Part shown: piece after piece, positions 28,931 to 37,929 of the stretch
Layout: the number at the start of each line of letters is the position of its first letter
Numbering within the stretch: the first letter of the stretch is position 1
From: Winogradskyella undariae
GTDB lineage: Bacteria; Bacteroidota; Bacteroidia; Flavobacteriales; Flavobacteriaceae
Assembly: GCF_013285155.1 (NCBI RefSeq)
Contig: NZ_JABTEL010000010.1
Location: 1-64,000 of the forward strand
Direction: 5' to 3'
Length of the DNA stretch: 64,000 nt
Position numbers and translations under genes: made by a program
The notes under the pieces: model-generated
What the model was told of the DNA's origin: nothing
Database searches by the model: none
What the model saw: only the letters and a program-made list of their open reading frames with translations

Positions 28931-30223
28931 ATGCCAATATCTGCTAACAATCCAGATCGTGCCTCATGGTTACATGTAGGTAAAGACTCAGATTTCCCAA
29001 TTCAAAACATTCCTTTTGGTGTCTTTTTAACCAGAGATGATATTATTACTATAGGGTCTAGAATCGGTGATACTGCCATTGATCTCGGTGCTTTACATCA
29101 ATTAGGTTATTTTAAAGACATACCACTTACTGATGATATTTTTCTTCAAGATACGCTAAATGATTTTATTGCAGACGGTAGAAAAACATGGAGATTGGTT
29201 AGAAATAGAATTGCAGAGATTTTTGATGTCGAAAATGATACCTTAAAAAATAACATTCCTCATAAGGAGATTATTTTATTTCGTTTAGATGAAATAGAAA
29301 TGCAACTACCTATACAAGTTGGTGATTTTACAGATTTCTACGCTAGTAAGGATCATGCTACAAATGTTGGTACTATGTTTAGAGATCCAGAAAATGCATT
29401 GATGACAAACTGGGTACACATGCCTGTTGGTTATCACGGCCGTAGTTCTTCTATTATTCCTTCAGGAATTCCTGTAAATAGACCTCAAGGTCAAACTTTA
29501 CCAGAAGGAGCTGATAAACCTGTTTTTGGACCTTCAAAATTAGTAGATTTTGAATTAGAAATGGCTTTTATTACGACTGCTGCTAATGATTTAGGAGAAC
29601 CAATTCCTATTGAAGAGACAGAAGAATACATCTTTGGATTGGTTTTATTTAATGATTGGTCTGCTAGAGATCTTCAGAAATGGGAATCTGCACCACTAGG
29701 TCCCTTTTTAGGGAAAAGCTTTGCGTCTTCAATGTCACCTTGGATTGTAACATTAGATGCGTTAGAGCCTTTTAGAATTGAAAGTCCAAAACAAGATCCT
29801 AAACCTTTGGATTATTTAAAAATAAAAGGAAAAAAGAGTTTTGATATTAATTTAGAAGTTGCTATTCAGCCAAAAGGAGCAAAAGAAACTGTTGTAAGTA
29901 ACTCTAATTTTAAGTATATGTATTGGAACATGGCTCAGCAATTAGCACATCATACAGTTAATGGTTGCCCTGTTAATTCTGGTGATGTTATGGGAAGCGG
30001 AACAATTTCTGGTTCTACACCAGATTCTTACGGATCTATGTTAGAAATTAGCTGGAACGGTACTAAACCTGTTACTATGAAAGATGGTACAGAACGTAAT
30101 TTTATTAACGATTACGATACTGTAATTATGAGAGGTCATTGTGAAAATGATGGTACTCGTATTGGTTTTGGAATGGTAAAAACTCAGTTGTTACCTATTT
30201 TTAATCCGAAGAAAAAGAAATAA
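28931..30223 (+). CDS. fahA: Fumarylacetoacetase
   Basis: The 430-residue enzyme has the eukaryotic-type two-domain layout: a small N-terminal SH3-like domain (about 1-115) and a FAH catalytic domain. The catalytic core DFTDFYASKDHATNVGTMFR carries the metal-site aspartate and the active histidine; later metal ligands are in KLVDFELEMAFI and FNDWSARDLQKWE. It cleaves fumarylacetoacetate to fumarate and acetoacetate, the last step of tyrosine degradation. The rest of that pathway is not in the window. Single gene with a terminator at 30268-30301. Confidence 0.95.
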   Translation: MPISANNPDRASWLHVGKDSDFPIQNIPFGVFLTRDDIITIGSRIGDTAIDLGALHQLGYFKDIPLTDDIFLQDTLNDFIADGRKTWRLVRNRIAEIFDVENDTLKNNIPHKEIILFRLDEIEMQLPIQVGDFTDFYASKDHATNVGTMFRDPENALMTNWVHMPVGYHGRSSSIIPSGIPVNRPQGQTLPEGADKPVFGPSKLVDFELEMAFITTAANDLGEPIPIEETEEYIFGLVLFNDWSARDLQKWESAPLGPFLGKSFASSMSPWIVTLDALEPFRIESPKQDPKPLDYLKIKGKKSFDINLEVAIQPKGAKETVVSNSNFKYMYWNMAQQLAHHTVNGCPVNSGDVMGSGTISGSTPDSYGSMLEISWNGTKPVTMKDGTERNFINDYDTVIMRGHCENDGTRIGFGMVKTQLLPIFNPKKKK

Positions 30224-30267
30224 TACAAAGCTTAAAGCGCTAAGCTATAAATTTTAAAAATATAAAG

Positions 30268-30301
30268 AAGGCTGAAGTTTAATTACTTTAGTCTTTTTTT
30301 T
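30268..30301 (+). terminator. Intrinsic terminator after fumarylacetoacetase
   Basis: An 11-bp stem AAGGCTGAAGT / ACTTTAGTCTT with two G-U pairs and a 6-base loop, followed directly by a run of eight T. It starts 44 bases after the stop codon. Confidence 0.75.
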
Positions 30302-30340
30302 GTTTAATTAGAAATCAAGCCCTTCTACTTTGACTCTCAA

Positions 30341-30395
30341 TTATTTCACGGAGTTTATTAGAGTTGGCACGGAGATACTCAGAGCGGTTTTATTT
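30341..30395. repeat. Intergenic repeat, copy 1
   Basis: About 55 bases: TTATTTCACGGAGTTTATTA, then GAGTTGGCACGGAGATAC, then TCAGAGCGGTTTTATTT. It matches the copy at 30440-30495 at most positions; the shared skeleton is TATTTCACG-AGTTT-TTAGAGTT, GAGATAC-CAGAGCGG. Such CACGGAGATnCACAGAG-like elements are common between genes in Bacteroidota. The roughly 370 bases between the two flanking genes hold only these repeats and the terminator. Confidence 0.7.
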
Positions 30396-30439
30396 CTTTG
30401 AGACTTTGAAGCTAAAACACACTCAACGATACTCCATTA

Positions 30440-30495
30440 TTATTTCACGAAGTTTCTTAGAGTTTACATAGAGATACACAGAGCGGTTTTATTTT
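30440..30495. repeat. Intergenic repeat, copy 2
   Basis: Second copy in direct orientation, 99 bases downstream of copy 1. It reads TTATTTCACGAAGTTTCTTA, then GAGTTTACATAGAGATAC, then ACAGAGCGGTTTTATTTT. The intervening DNA (30396-30439) is not repeated. Confidence 0.7.
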
Positions 30496-30591
30496 ATAAT
30501 TAGATTTTGAATTCTTTGTGATGAATACACTTTATTTTCTTGCTTAGCTACTGTGAAACTTAGAGACTTTGCTACTATAAACAAAAGAAAA

Positions 30592-32277
30592 CTAAAAAGG
30601 CGCTTTACAAGTAAAACTTACCCACTCCTTCTTTATTGGATGCTCAAAACTTAAGGTTTCTGCATGAAGATGTAATCTATTTGAAGGCATTCCATATAAA
30701 TCATCACCAATAATTGGTGTATTTAAGCCTTTATAATGTGCTGCGTGTACACGGAGTTGATGAGTTCTACCTGATATAGGGTAAAAATGGATTCTTGTTT
30801 TATTGTTTTTAACCTCTATAACTTCATATTTAGTCATTGCTTTTTTACCATGTTCGTAGCAAACCAATTGTCTTGGTCTGTTGTTTAAATCTACTCTAAG
30901 GGGCAAATCAATAATTCCTGTTTTAGATTCAATAACACCATCTAATAAAGCAACATATCGTTTTTTTATGGTGCGATTTATAAATTGCTTTTGAAGGTTT
31001 TTATGTGTCCTTTCATTTTTAGCGACTAATAATAATCCTGATGTTGACATATCTAAACGATGCAATAATAAAGGACCTGTGGCATCTGGTAGATATTTTT
31101 TCATTCGTGTTAAAACAGAATCTATTATTGTTTTTCCTGGCACGGACAAAAACTCATGTGGTTTATTAAGAACGAGTAGAAAATTATCTTCATAAATAAT
31201 TTCTAATTCACCATTAAATACACCTGCCGTTTCAATAGGATTAGGCTCAACATCTAAACCTTGCATCATATGCCCTAAAATAGGTTCGCATCTACTGCGG
31301 CAAGATGGATAAAACTGCTCATGACGACGCACTTCCATGTTTGGAGAAGTTCCCCACCAAAATTCAGCCATTGCTAATGGTTTTAATTTATTTTGAAATG
31401 CAAATTGAAATAATTTTGGTGCTGCACATTCTCCTGCTGCAACTGGAGGATATCCTAAATCTGTACTATTAAAAATTGAAATTAAATCTCTAGTCTCATT
31501 ATTTGCATTCAAGAATTGATACTGCTCATGAATTTGTTTTTGAAGTTTTGCTGATAACGTTTTACGTTCTAATTTTAAAGTTTCAATCGGTTCTACTAAT
31601 TCAGATAATTTACGTTCTGCCAATTCTAGCTCAGCTTCACATTTTAACTTTAAATATTTAAGATCAATATTACTTTGTATACTTTGTTGTTTTAAGTCTT
31701 CAAAAAACAAAAGTTTATCAGCATCCGTTAATTGCTGTTCTGCCTCTGCCCTTTTTTGTTGTCTTTGCTTTTTTTCAACTTTAGCATTCTTCTTAAAATC
31801 TTCAAGTTTCTGACTATTATCAAGCTTCTTATGTTCTAGCTTTAATTTGGTTAGCTCTAATTCTGGATTTTCTTCTAATATTTCAATTTCAACTGTCAAT
31901 TTATTCAAATAAGCTTCACCTTCCTTATAAAACCCCTGTTGATTTAAAGTATCAAATATTGGCGGTACAAACCCTTTTAAATGATTGCTTTCAGCTAATT
32001 TACCTGAAAAAGAAGCAATGTAACCAATTTGTCCTTCAATGCTTTTAACAATCATAACACCAAACATTTTACCTATTTCTAAACCCTTTTTTGTGGTATC
32101 TAAACCAAAGTTATGTTCAAAATCTTTTTGAGTATTTAAATAAGCTTTAACTTCATTTGCAGCAGCAATACAAATTGAATGTGGTACATATAAAAACGGA
32201 AACGTAAACTGTTTTGGTAGCTTAACCGAATCACTTAGTTCTAATGGATGAAAATATCTATTTTCCGTTTTAAACAT
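30592..32277 (-). CDS. RluA-family pseudouridine synthase with long N-terminal extension
   Basis: The last 200 of 561 residues form the RluA-type catalytic domain: FLLVLNKPHEFLSVPG, then LLLHRLDMSTSGLLLVAK with catalytic aspartate D409, then TRIHFYPISGRTHQLRVHAAH. It isomerises a uridine in rRNA or tRNA. The first 350 residues are an extension seen in some Bacteroidota and gamma-proteobacterial relatives: an alpha+beta part with FGVMIVKSIEGQIGYIASFSG, a charged coiled coil (about 125-255) and a Cys/Trp-rich piece (AGECAAPKLFQFAF, MAEFWWGTSPN, CRSRCEPILGHMMQGL). The extension probably selects the RNA target. Single gene. Confidence 0.92.
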   Translation of the reverse strand: MFKTENRYFHPLELSDSVKLPKQFTFPFLYVPHSICIAAANEVKAYLNTQKDFEHNFGLDTTKKGLEIGKMFGVMIVKSIEGQIGYIASFSGKLAESNHLKGFVPPIFDTLNQQGFYKEGEAYLNKLTVEIEILEENPELELTKLKLEHKKLDNSQKLEDFKKNAKVEKKQRQQKRAEAEQQLTDADKLLFFEDLKQQSIQSNIDLKYLKLKCEAELELAERKLSELVEPIETLKLERKTLSAKLQKQIHEQYQFLNANNETRDLISIFNSTDLGYPPVAAGECAAPKLFQFAFQNKLKPLAMAEFWWGTSPNMEVRRHEQFYPSCRSRCEPILGHMMQGLDVEPNPIETAGVFNGELEIIYEDNFLLVLNKPHEFLSVPGKTIIDSVLTRMKKYLPDATGPLLLHRLDMSTSGLLLVAKNERTHKNLQKQFINRTIKKRYVALLDGVIESKTGIIDLPLRVDLNNRPRQLVCYEHGKKAMTKYEVIEVKNNKTRIHFYPISGRTHQLRVHAAHYKGLNTPIIGDDLYGMPSNRLHLHAETLSFEHPIKKEWVSFTCKAPF

Positions 32278-32459
32278 ATCTTACTTTTATTGACTTGCAA
32301 AGAAACGAAAATATAAATGTCCAGTAATCGTCTGTTTGTATTGAATACCTTTTAATATAATTTCTTCGTCATTCAAAATCAATTGAACTCATATATTTTT
32401 ATTTACTTTGGCATTATAATTGGAATTGCTAAAATAGTAACCTTTTAAAACTCGAGATT

Positions 32460-33635
32460 ATGAAACAATTTTTACTCTTATCAGTACTTTTTTTAGCACT
32501 CGGATCTTGTAGTGCAAAAAAACAAATTCAAAGTGCTATTAGCACTGGTAATTATGACGTAGCTATAAATGATGCTCTCGAAAAATTAGAGAACAACAAG
32601 GAAAAAAAAAGAAAGCAAGAATACATTGCCTTACTTGAAGAGGCTTATTATAAGGTTTTAGATGAAGATTTACGCGCCATAAAGTCTCTTAAAAGAGATG
32701 GTAATCCTGAGCAATATAAAACCATTTATAATACTTATGTAGATTTAGAAGCAAGGCAAACAGCTATAAAACGAGTAATGCCTTTAGAGATTGATGGGGA
32801 AATTATAAACTTTAAGTTTAATGATTATAGCAAATTCCTTGTTGAATACCGTTATAAAACTTCAGATTATCTAATAGACCAAGGGATAGCACTTTTAGAT
32901 TCTAATGATAAATATAAGGCTAGAGAAGCTCATAATATTTTTAATTATATAGAAACTATAAACCCTAATTTTGAAGAAAATAGAAGCCTAATTGCGGAAG
33001 CCCACCAAAAGGGAATGGATTTTATTTATGTATCTATAGAAAACCAAACACAGCAAATAATTCCACAACGTTTAGAGGCTGAATTGTTGGATTTTGATAC
33101 TTATGGTTTAGATCAATTTTGGACCACTTATCATGCTTCGTTAGATAAAAATTTAGATTACGATTATGGTATGCAGTTACAGTTGAAGCAAATCAATGTT
33201 TCACCAGAGCGTATTAGTGAGCGACAAATATTAAGACAAAGAGAAATTGTTGATGGTTGGGAATATCAATTAGATCATTCTGGAAATGTTAAAAAAGACA
33301 GTCTAGGAAATGATATTAAAATTGATAAAATTAAAAATATAAAAGCACGTTTTACAGAAGTCTTACAAACAAAATCTACACAAGTATTAGCAGATGTTGT
33401 TTACACGGATTTAAAGCAAAATAAAATTATTGATACATTCCCCATTGATAGTGGTTTTATATTTGAAAATGTCTTTGGAAGATACCAAGGTGATAGACGC
33501 GCATTAAATGCAGATGATAGAACTATTTTAAATCAAAGACAGGTGCCTTTTCCTTCTGATGAAGATATGGTTTATGATACAGGAGAAGATTTAAAGCTGA
33601 AATTAAAATCTATAATTGGTTCCTACTCTATTTGA
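32460..33635 (+). CDS. Lipoprotein of unknown function
   Basis: A 391-residue envelope protein with a good lipobox (LLLSVLFLALGSCSAKK, Cys17). The first third looks like a helical repeat region of TPR type (SAISTGNYDVAINDALEKLE, RKQEYIALLEEAYYKVLDED). The second half is a beta-rich domain with YGMQLQLKQINVSPERISER and a C-terminal DRRALNADDRTILNQRQVPF. I recall similar hypothetical proteins only in Flavobacteria. It ends at a very long perfect terminator. Confidence 0.72.
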   Translation: MKQFLLLSVLFLALGSCSAKKQIQSAISTGNYDVAINDALEKLENNKEKKRKQEYIALLEEAYYKVLDEDLRAIKSLKRDGNPEQYKTIYNTYVDLEARQTAIKRVMPLEIDGEIINFKFNDYSKFLVEYRYKTSDYLIDQGIALLDSNDKYKAREAHNIFNYIETINPNFEENRSLIAEAHQKGMDFIYVSIENQTQQIIPQRLEAELLDFDTYGLDQFWTTYHASLDKNLDYDYGMQLQLKQINVSPERISERQILRQREIVDGWEYQLDHSGNVKKDSLGNDIKIDKIKNIKARFTEVLQTKSTQVLADVVYTDLKQNKIIDTFPIDSGFIFENVFGRYQGDRRALNADDRTILNQRQVPFPSDEDMVYDTGEDLKLKLKSIIGSYSI

Positions 33636-33653
33636 GTAAAAAATCTTCTCAGT

Positions 33654-33702
33654 AAAACACAAAATCCTCAAGAATAATTTATTCTTGAGGATTTTGTGTT
33701 TT
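33654..33702. terminator. Very long bidirectional terminator hairpin
   Basis: Arms at 33654-33677 and 33679-33702 are perfect reverse complements over 24 bases (AAAACACAAAATCCTCAAGA... on the left); only the innermost pairs must open to make a loop. A- and T-rich ends make it usable from both strands. It separates the convergent lipoprotein and ytxJ genes. Confidence 0.88.
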
Positions 33703-33712
33703 ATAAATTTAG

Positions 33713-34090
33713 TTAAGCATAACGTTCTAAATCTACTTCATTTATAGCTCCATGAGAGGTGTGTGATACCACGACTCCATTCTTTATTATAATAAGCTGA
33801 GGAGACTGATGCATTACTTGAAATTTATAACCAATCTCATCAGAAACATTTCTGTAACTTAACAAATCTAAATAATGTAAATCAATATTTATATCTAAAT
33901 TGTAATCAGATACAAATTGCTTCATCACCATGCTACTAATGCCACAACGCGTAGAATGTTTAAAAATAACTTGTGTTTTTGATTTAGATTTCTCTGCAAT
34001 GGTATCTAACTGAGAAATATCTGTTAACGCTTGCCAAGGCAATATTTTTTCTTCTTTAGGTTCTGACGAACCGAATAATTTCTTAAACAT
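33713..34090 (-). CDS. ytxJ: YtxJ-type monothiol bacilliredoxin
   Basis: A 125-residue thioredoxin-fold protein of the YtxJ family. The single active cysteine is C49 in VIFKHSTRCGISSM, followed by the cis-proline in QVMHQSPQLIIIKNG. In bacillithiol-producing bacteria these proteins are proposed to remove bacillithiol from protein cysteines. Flavobacteria are reported to make bacillithiol, so a de-bacillithiolation role is plausible here. It is cytoplasmic and divergent from clpB. Confidence 0.88.
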   Translation of the reverse strand: MFKKLFGSSEPKEEKILPWQALTDISQLDTIAEKSKSKTQVIFKHSTRCGISSMVMKQFVSDYNLDINIDLHYLDLLSYRNVSDEIGYKFQVMHQSPQLIIIKNGVVVSHTSHGAINEVDLERYA

Positions 34091-34374
34091 AATTTTAATT
34101 TTTATTTATCCTCTAAACTGATCTACATCATTACATAAGTCGTAATAAAGTATTAATCTTACAGTGTCAAAAAGTCATTTAAAAAATAATCAAAACAGAC
34201 TATTTGTCACTTATTTCTTACAAATTTATATTGGTAAGATATTTGTCTAAAGATAGTCAAACACAGTTATAAATCATAAAGGTGTTGCACAATACTAAAG
34301 TATAAATAGTTTCAATTTAAAAATATTTAAACAGCAGTATTAGTGAATAAATTAAGTTGAACATAAATAAGATA
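34091..34374. other. Divergent upstream region of ytxJ and clpB
   Basis: About 310 bases without a gene. I found no CIRCE-type inverted repeat (TTAGCACTC-n9-GAGTGCTAA), so ClpB is not obviously under HrcA. The only local structure I trust is the hairpin at 34375-34389 just before clpB. Confidence 0.45.
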
Positions 34375-34389
34375 CCTACTTTTTGTAGG
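34375..34389 (+). promoter_or_regulatory. Hairpin directly upstream of clpB
   Basis: CCTAC-TTTTT-GTAGG is a perfect 5-bp stem with a 5-base loop ending 10 bases before the clpB start codon. It could be part of the clpB leader (for example a heat-melting structure) or overlap the promoter, since TACTTTTTG resembles a -7 element with one extra base. Confidence 0.35.
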
Positions 34390-34399
34390 CACTATAAAG

Positions 34400-37006
34400 A
34401 TGAATTTTAATAATTACACTATTAAATCGCAAGAAGCCATACAGCAAGCGCAGCAGCTAGCTCAAGGTTTTGGTCATCAGCAAATAGAAAATGAACATGT
34501 TTTTAAAGCACTTTTCAATGTTGATGAAAACGTATTACCATTCCTCTTAAAAAAGTTGAATGTTAATGTATCCATGCTAGAACAAGTATTGGACAAAGAA
34601 CTCGAAAGTTTTCCTAAAGTTTCAGGCGGAGATATTATGCTTTCTCGTGAAGCAAGTAAAACTTTAAACGAAGCATCTGTTATCGCTAAAAAGATGAATG
34701 ATGACTTTGTATCTATTGAACATTTAATATTAGCTATTTTTAAATCTAAAAGTAAAATTGCTCAAATATTAAAAGATCAAGGTGTAACTGAAAAAGGCTT
34801 ACAAGCTTCTATTGACGAATTAAGAAAAGGAGATCGAGTGACTTCTCAAAGTCAAGAAGAAACTTATAACTCTTTAAATAAGTATGCAAAAAACTTAAAC
34901 CAGTTAGCTCGAGATGGCAAATTAGATCCGGTTATTGGTCGTGATGAAGAAATTAGAAGAATCCTTCAAATTTTATCCCGTAGAACAAAAAACAATCCGA
35001 TTTTAGTTGGAGAACCAGGAACAGGTAAAACAGCAATTGCAGAAGGTTTAGCACATAGAATTATAGATGGTGATATTCCTGAAAATCTTAAAGACAAACA
35101 AATTTTTGCCTTAGATATGGGATCGTTAATTGCTGGGGCTAAATACAAAGGTGAATTTGAAGAACGATTAAAAGCCGTCATCAAAGAAGTAACCGAAAGT
35201 AATGGAGACATTGTATTATTTATTGATGAGATTCACACGCTTGTTGGCGCAGGTGGTGGTCAAGGAGCTATGGATGCCGCAAACATTTTAAAACCCGCTT
35301 TAGCGCGTGGCGAATTAAGAGCCATTGGAGCAACCACTTTAGATGAATATCAAAAATATTTTGAGCAAGACAAAGCTTTAGAGCGACGTTTTCAGAAAGT
35401 AATTGTTAACGAGCCTGATACAGAAAGTGCGATATCGATCCTTAGAGGGATTAAAGAAAAGTACGAAGCACACCATAAAGTACGAATCAAAGATGAAGCA
35501 ATTATAGGCGCTGTAGAATTATCGGAACGTTATATTACTAACCGTTTTCTTCCAGATAAAGCTATTGATTTAATGGATGAAGCTGCAGCTAAATTACGAA
35601 TGGAAATTAATTCTAAACCCGAAGAGTTAGATGTTCTTGATCGTAAAATAATGCAATTAGAAATTGAACACGAGGCTATTAAACGTGAAAAAGATGAAAC
35701 TAAACTAAAAAGTTTAAAAGCTGATTTAGCAAATCTTAAAGAAGAACGTAATGAGCTTAGTGCCAAATGGAAATCTGACAAGGAAGTTGTAGAAAACGTT
35801 CAGAATATAAAACAAGAAATTGAAAACTTTAAAGCGGAAGCAGAACGTGCAGAACGTGATGGAGATTATGGAAAAGTTGCAGAAATACGCTATGGAAAAA
35901 TAAAAGAAGCCAATGAGCAATTGGAAAAATTCCAAAAAGAATTAGACGCACAACAAGACACCTCTTTAATTAAAGAAGAAGTGACTTATGAAGATATTGC
36001 AGATGTAATTGCTAAATGGACAGGAATTCCGGTAACTAAAATGCTTCAAAGTGATCGTGAAAAATTACTAAAATTAGAAGATGAATTGCACAAACGTGTA
36101 GTAGGACAAGAAGAAGCTATTGAAGCTGTTAGTGATGCTGTACGTCGTTCTAGAGCAGGACTTCAAAACCCAAATAAACCCGTAGGAACCTTCCTTTTCT
36201 TAGGAACCACAGGTGTTGGTAAAACAGAGTTAGCGAAAGCCTTGGCAGAATATCTATTTAATGACGAAAATGCTATGACGCGTATTGATATGAGCGAATA
36301 TCAAGAACGTCATGCTGTAAGTAGATTGGTAGGAGCGCCTCCGGGATACGTTGGTTATGACGAAGGTGGACAATTAACCGAAGCCGTACGTAGAAAACCT
36401 TATTCTGTAGTCTTATTAGATGAAATTGAAAAAGCGCATCCAGATACCTTCAATATCTTATTACAAGTATTAGATGAAGGACGTTTAACAGACAATAAAG
36501 GTCGTGTAGCAGACTTTAAAAACACTATTATTATCATGACTTCAAACATGGGAAGTCAGATTATACAAGAGCGTTTTGAAGCGACTAAAGATATTCCTTC
36601 AGCCATTGAAGCTGCCAAAGTGGATGTTTTAGCCTTGTTAAAACAAACCGTGAGACCAGAGTTCTTAAATCGTATAGATGATACTATAATGTTTACGCCT
36701 TTGTCTAAAGGTAATATCATAGACATTGTAGGTCTACAATTAAAAGGGATCACTAAAATGATCGCTAAGCAAGGAATTACGTTTGATGCTACACCAGAAG
36801 CCGTAAGTTATTTAGCTGATAAAGGTTATAACCCAGAATATGGTGCAAGACCAGTAAAACGTGTGATACAAAAAGACGTTTTAAATGAATTAAGTAAAGA
36901 AATATTATCTGGAAAAGTAACAACAGATAGTATTATTCTGCTAGATGCGTTTGATGGACAATTAGTCTTTAGAAATCAAGGTAATTTGGTTGCTGAAGAG
37001 CTCTAA
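34400..37006 (+). CDS. clpB: ATP-dependent disaggregase ClpB
   Basis: The 868-residue chaperone matches ClpB in length and order: N-terminal Clp-N repeats (about 1-145), AAA module 1 with P-loop GEPGTGKTA and Walker B LFIDEIHTL, the ClpB-specific coiled-coil middle domain (about 405-525, rich in Glu/Lys), AAA module 2 with P-loop GTTGVGKTE and Walker B VVLLDEIEKAHP, and the C-terminal small domain. Substrate pore loops are GAKYKGEFEER and GAPPGYVGYDEGG. It extracts proteins from aggregates together with DnaK. Single gene with its own terminator. Confidence 0.97.
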   Translation: MNFNNYTIKSQEAIQQAQQLAQGFGHQQIENEHVFKALFNVDENVLPFLLKKLNVNVSMLEQVLDKELESFPKVSGGDIMLSREASKTLNEASVIAKKMNDDFVSIEHLILAIFKSKSKIAQILKDQGVTEKGLQASIDELRKGDRVTSQSQEETYNSLNKYAKNLNQLARDGKLDPVIGRDEEIRRILQILSRRTKNNPILVGEPGTGKTAIAEGLAHRIIDGDIPENLKDKQIFALDMGSLIAGAKYKGEFEERLKAVIKEVTESNGDIVLFIDEIHTLVGAGGGQGAMDAANILKPALARGELRAIGATTLDEYQKYFEQDKALERRFQKVIVNEPDTESAISILRGIKEKYEAHHKVRIKDEAIIGAVELSERYITNRFLPDKAIDLMDEAAAKLRMEINSKPEELDVLDRKIMQLEIEHEAIKREKDETKLKSLKADLANLKEERNELSAKWKSDKEVVENVQNIKQEIENFKAEAERAERDGDYGKVAEIRYGKIKEANEQLEKFQKELDAQQDTSLIKEEVTYEDIADVIAKWTGIPVTKMLQSDREKLLKLEDELHKRVVGQEEAIEAVSDAVRRSRAGLQNPNKPVGTFLFLGTTGVGKTELAKALAEYLFNDENAMTRIDMSEYQERHAVSRLVGAPPGYVGYDEGGQLTEAVRRKPYSVVLLDEIEKAHPDTFNILLQVLDEGRLTDNKGRVADFKNTIIIMTSNMGSQIIQERFEATKDIPSAIEAAKVDVLALLKQTVRPEFLNRIDDTIMFTPLSKGNIIDIVGLQLKGITKMIAKQGITFDATPEAVSYLADKGYNPEYGARPVKRVIQKDVLNELSKEILSGKVTTDSIILLDAFDGQLVFRNQGNLVAEEL

Positions 37007-37030
37007 TAAACTAAGGTTATAAGATCGTTT

Positions 37031-37073
37031 AAAGCAATACATTCAAATATTTTTAAATGTATTGCTTTTTTTT
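37031..37073 (+). terminator. Intrinsic terminator after clpB
   Basis: A 13-bp perfect stem AAAGCAATACATT / AATGTATTGCTTT with a 12-base loop, continuing into a T-run, 25 bases after the clpB stop codon. Confidence 0.85.
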
Positions 37074-37112
37074 GTATTTTTATTAACATAAATAATTTAA
37101 AAACAAATAGTT

Positions 37113-37508
37113 ATGAAAGCAGTTAGATATTATAATTTAGACATTTCAGAGATTTTTTTATTTGATAATTATATTATCGACCAAATTAAAGAAGGTGTCC
37201 ATGTAGAACCTTATTTTAACGATTTAATGCAAAATATAATTCATAAGTATTATTACAATAAACCGTTTGTTTATATCACAAATAGAGTTTTTTCGGATTC
37301 AATAAATCCCTCAGATTATACTGAAATTAAAGGAATAAATAACCTTATCGCTTTTGCTGTTGTTACTACCGACAAAATTGTAAACAAGAATACTAAAGAA
37401 AAACATTTTTTTAATAAAGCTTATAAGATTTTTAATACAATTGATGAAGCTATGTTCTGGTCAGATGATATATTTTTAATTAAGCAAGCTGAAATAAACA
37501 GATGTTAA
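37113..37508 (+). CDS. Small soluble protein of unknown function
   Basis: A 131-residue protein without a signal peptide or membrane helix. It opens MKAVRYYNLDISEIFLFDNY, has a central INNLIAFAVVTTDKIVNKNT strand and a helix-rich end (FNTIDEAMFWSDDIFLIKQ). The alternating helix-strand pattern recalls the SpoIIAA-like/STAS fold of small hypothetical proteins in Flavobacteria, but this is only a resemblance. Single gene between terminator-bounded clpB and a long gap. Confidence 0.65.
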   Translation: MKAVRYYNLDISEIFLFDNYIIDQIKEGVHVEPYFNDLMQNIIHKYYYNKPFVYITNRVFSDSINPSDYTEIKGINNLIAFAVVTTDKIVNKNTKEKHFFNKAYKIFNTIDEAMFWSDDIFLIKQAEINRC

Positions 37509-37858
37509 CATTTATTTTTTTAGATAAATTATATATCAAAAAGTGCATATTGAAATTTCGACTATGATAAATACTTAATTCAATTTTAAAACGTTACTCA
37601 AATAAACGTGAAATACTTAGTAAGGTAAATCATTATTATCGGTAATAAAAATAACATTTCTAATATTATTATATTAAGAAATATTTCTTAAGAAAACATC
37701 AATTTATTCTACTTAAAATAAACAGGTTATATTTTTATTAACAACTTTATTGAATAAATTGATGTTAAAAACTAAAATAAAACACGCTTTTTATCGGTAA
37801 AACACTTAACTTTGTCGAACTATTTAACCCAAACCCCTCAAACGTTTTATAACTATTT
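37509..37858. other. Upstream region of the deoC-deoD genes
   Basis: About 420 bases without a gene lie between the small protein gene and deoC. The left 350 bases are AT-rich DNA in which I see nothing definite. The last part holds the nested dyad at 37859-37892. Confidence 0.4.
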
Positions 37859-37892
37859 TGCAATCCCCCATCTACTTGTAGATAAAATTGCA
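37859..37892 (+). promoter_or_regulatory. Nested dyad upstream of deoC
   Basis: TGCAAT (37859-37864) is the reverse complement of ATTGCA (37887-37892), and inside it ATCTAC (37870-37875) is the reverse complement of GTAGAT (37878-37883). The two dyads share one axis to within a base or two, so they could form one hairpin or a two-step operator. It ends 37 bases before the deoC start codon. Confidence 0.4.
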
Positions 37893-37929
37893 TTAAAAAA
37901 TTTATATAATAACCCTACTTATTTGATCA

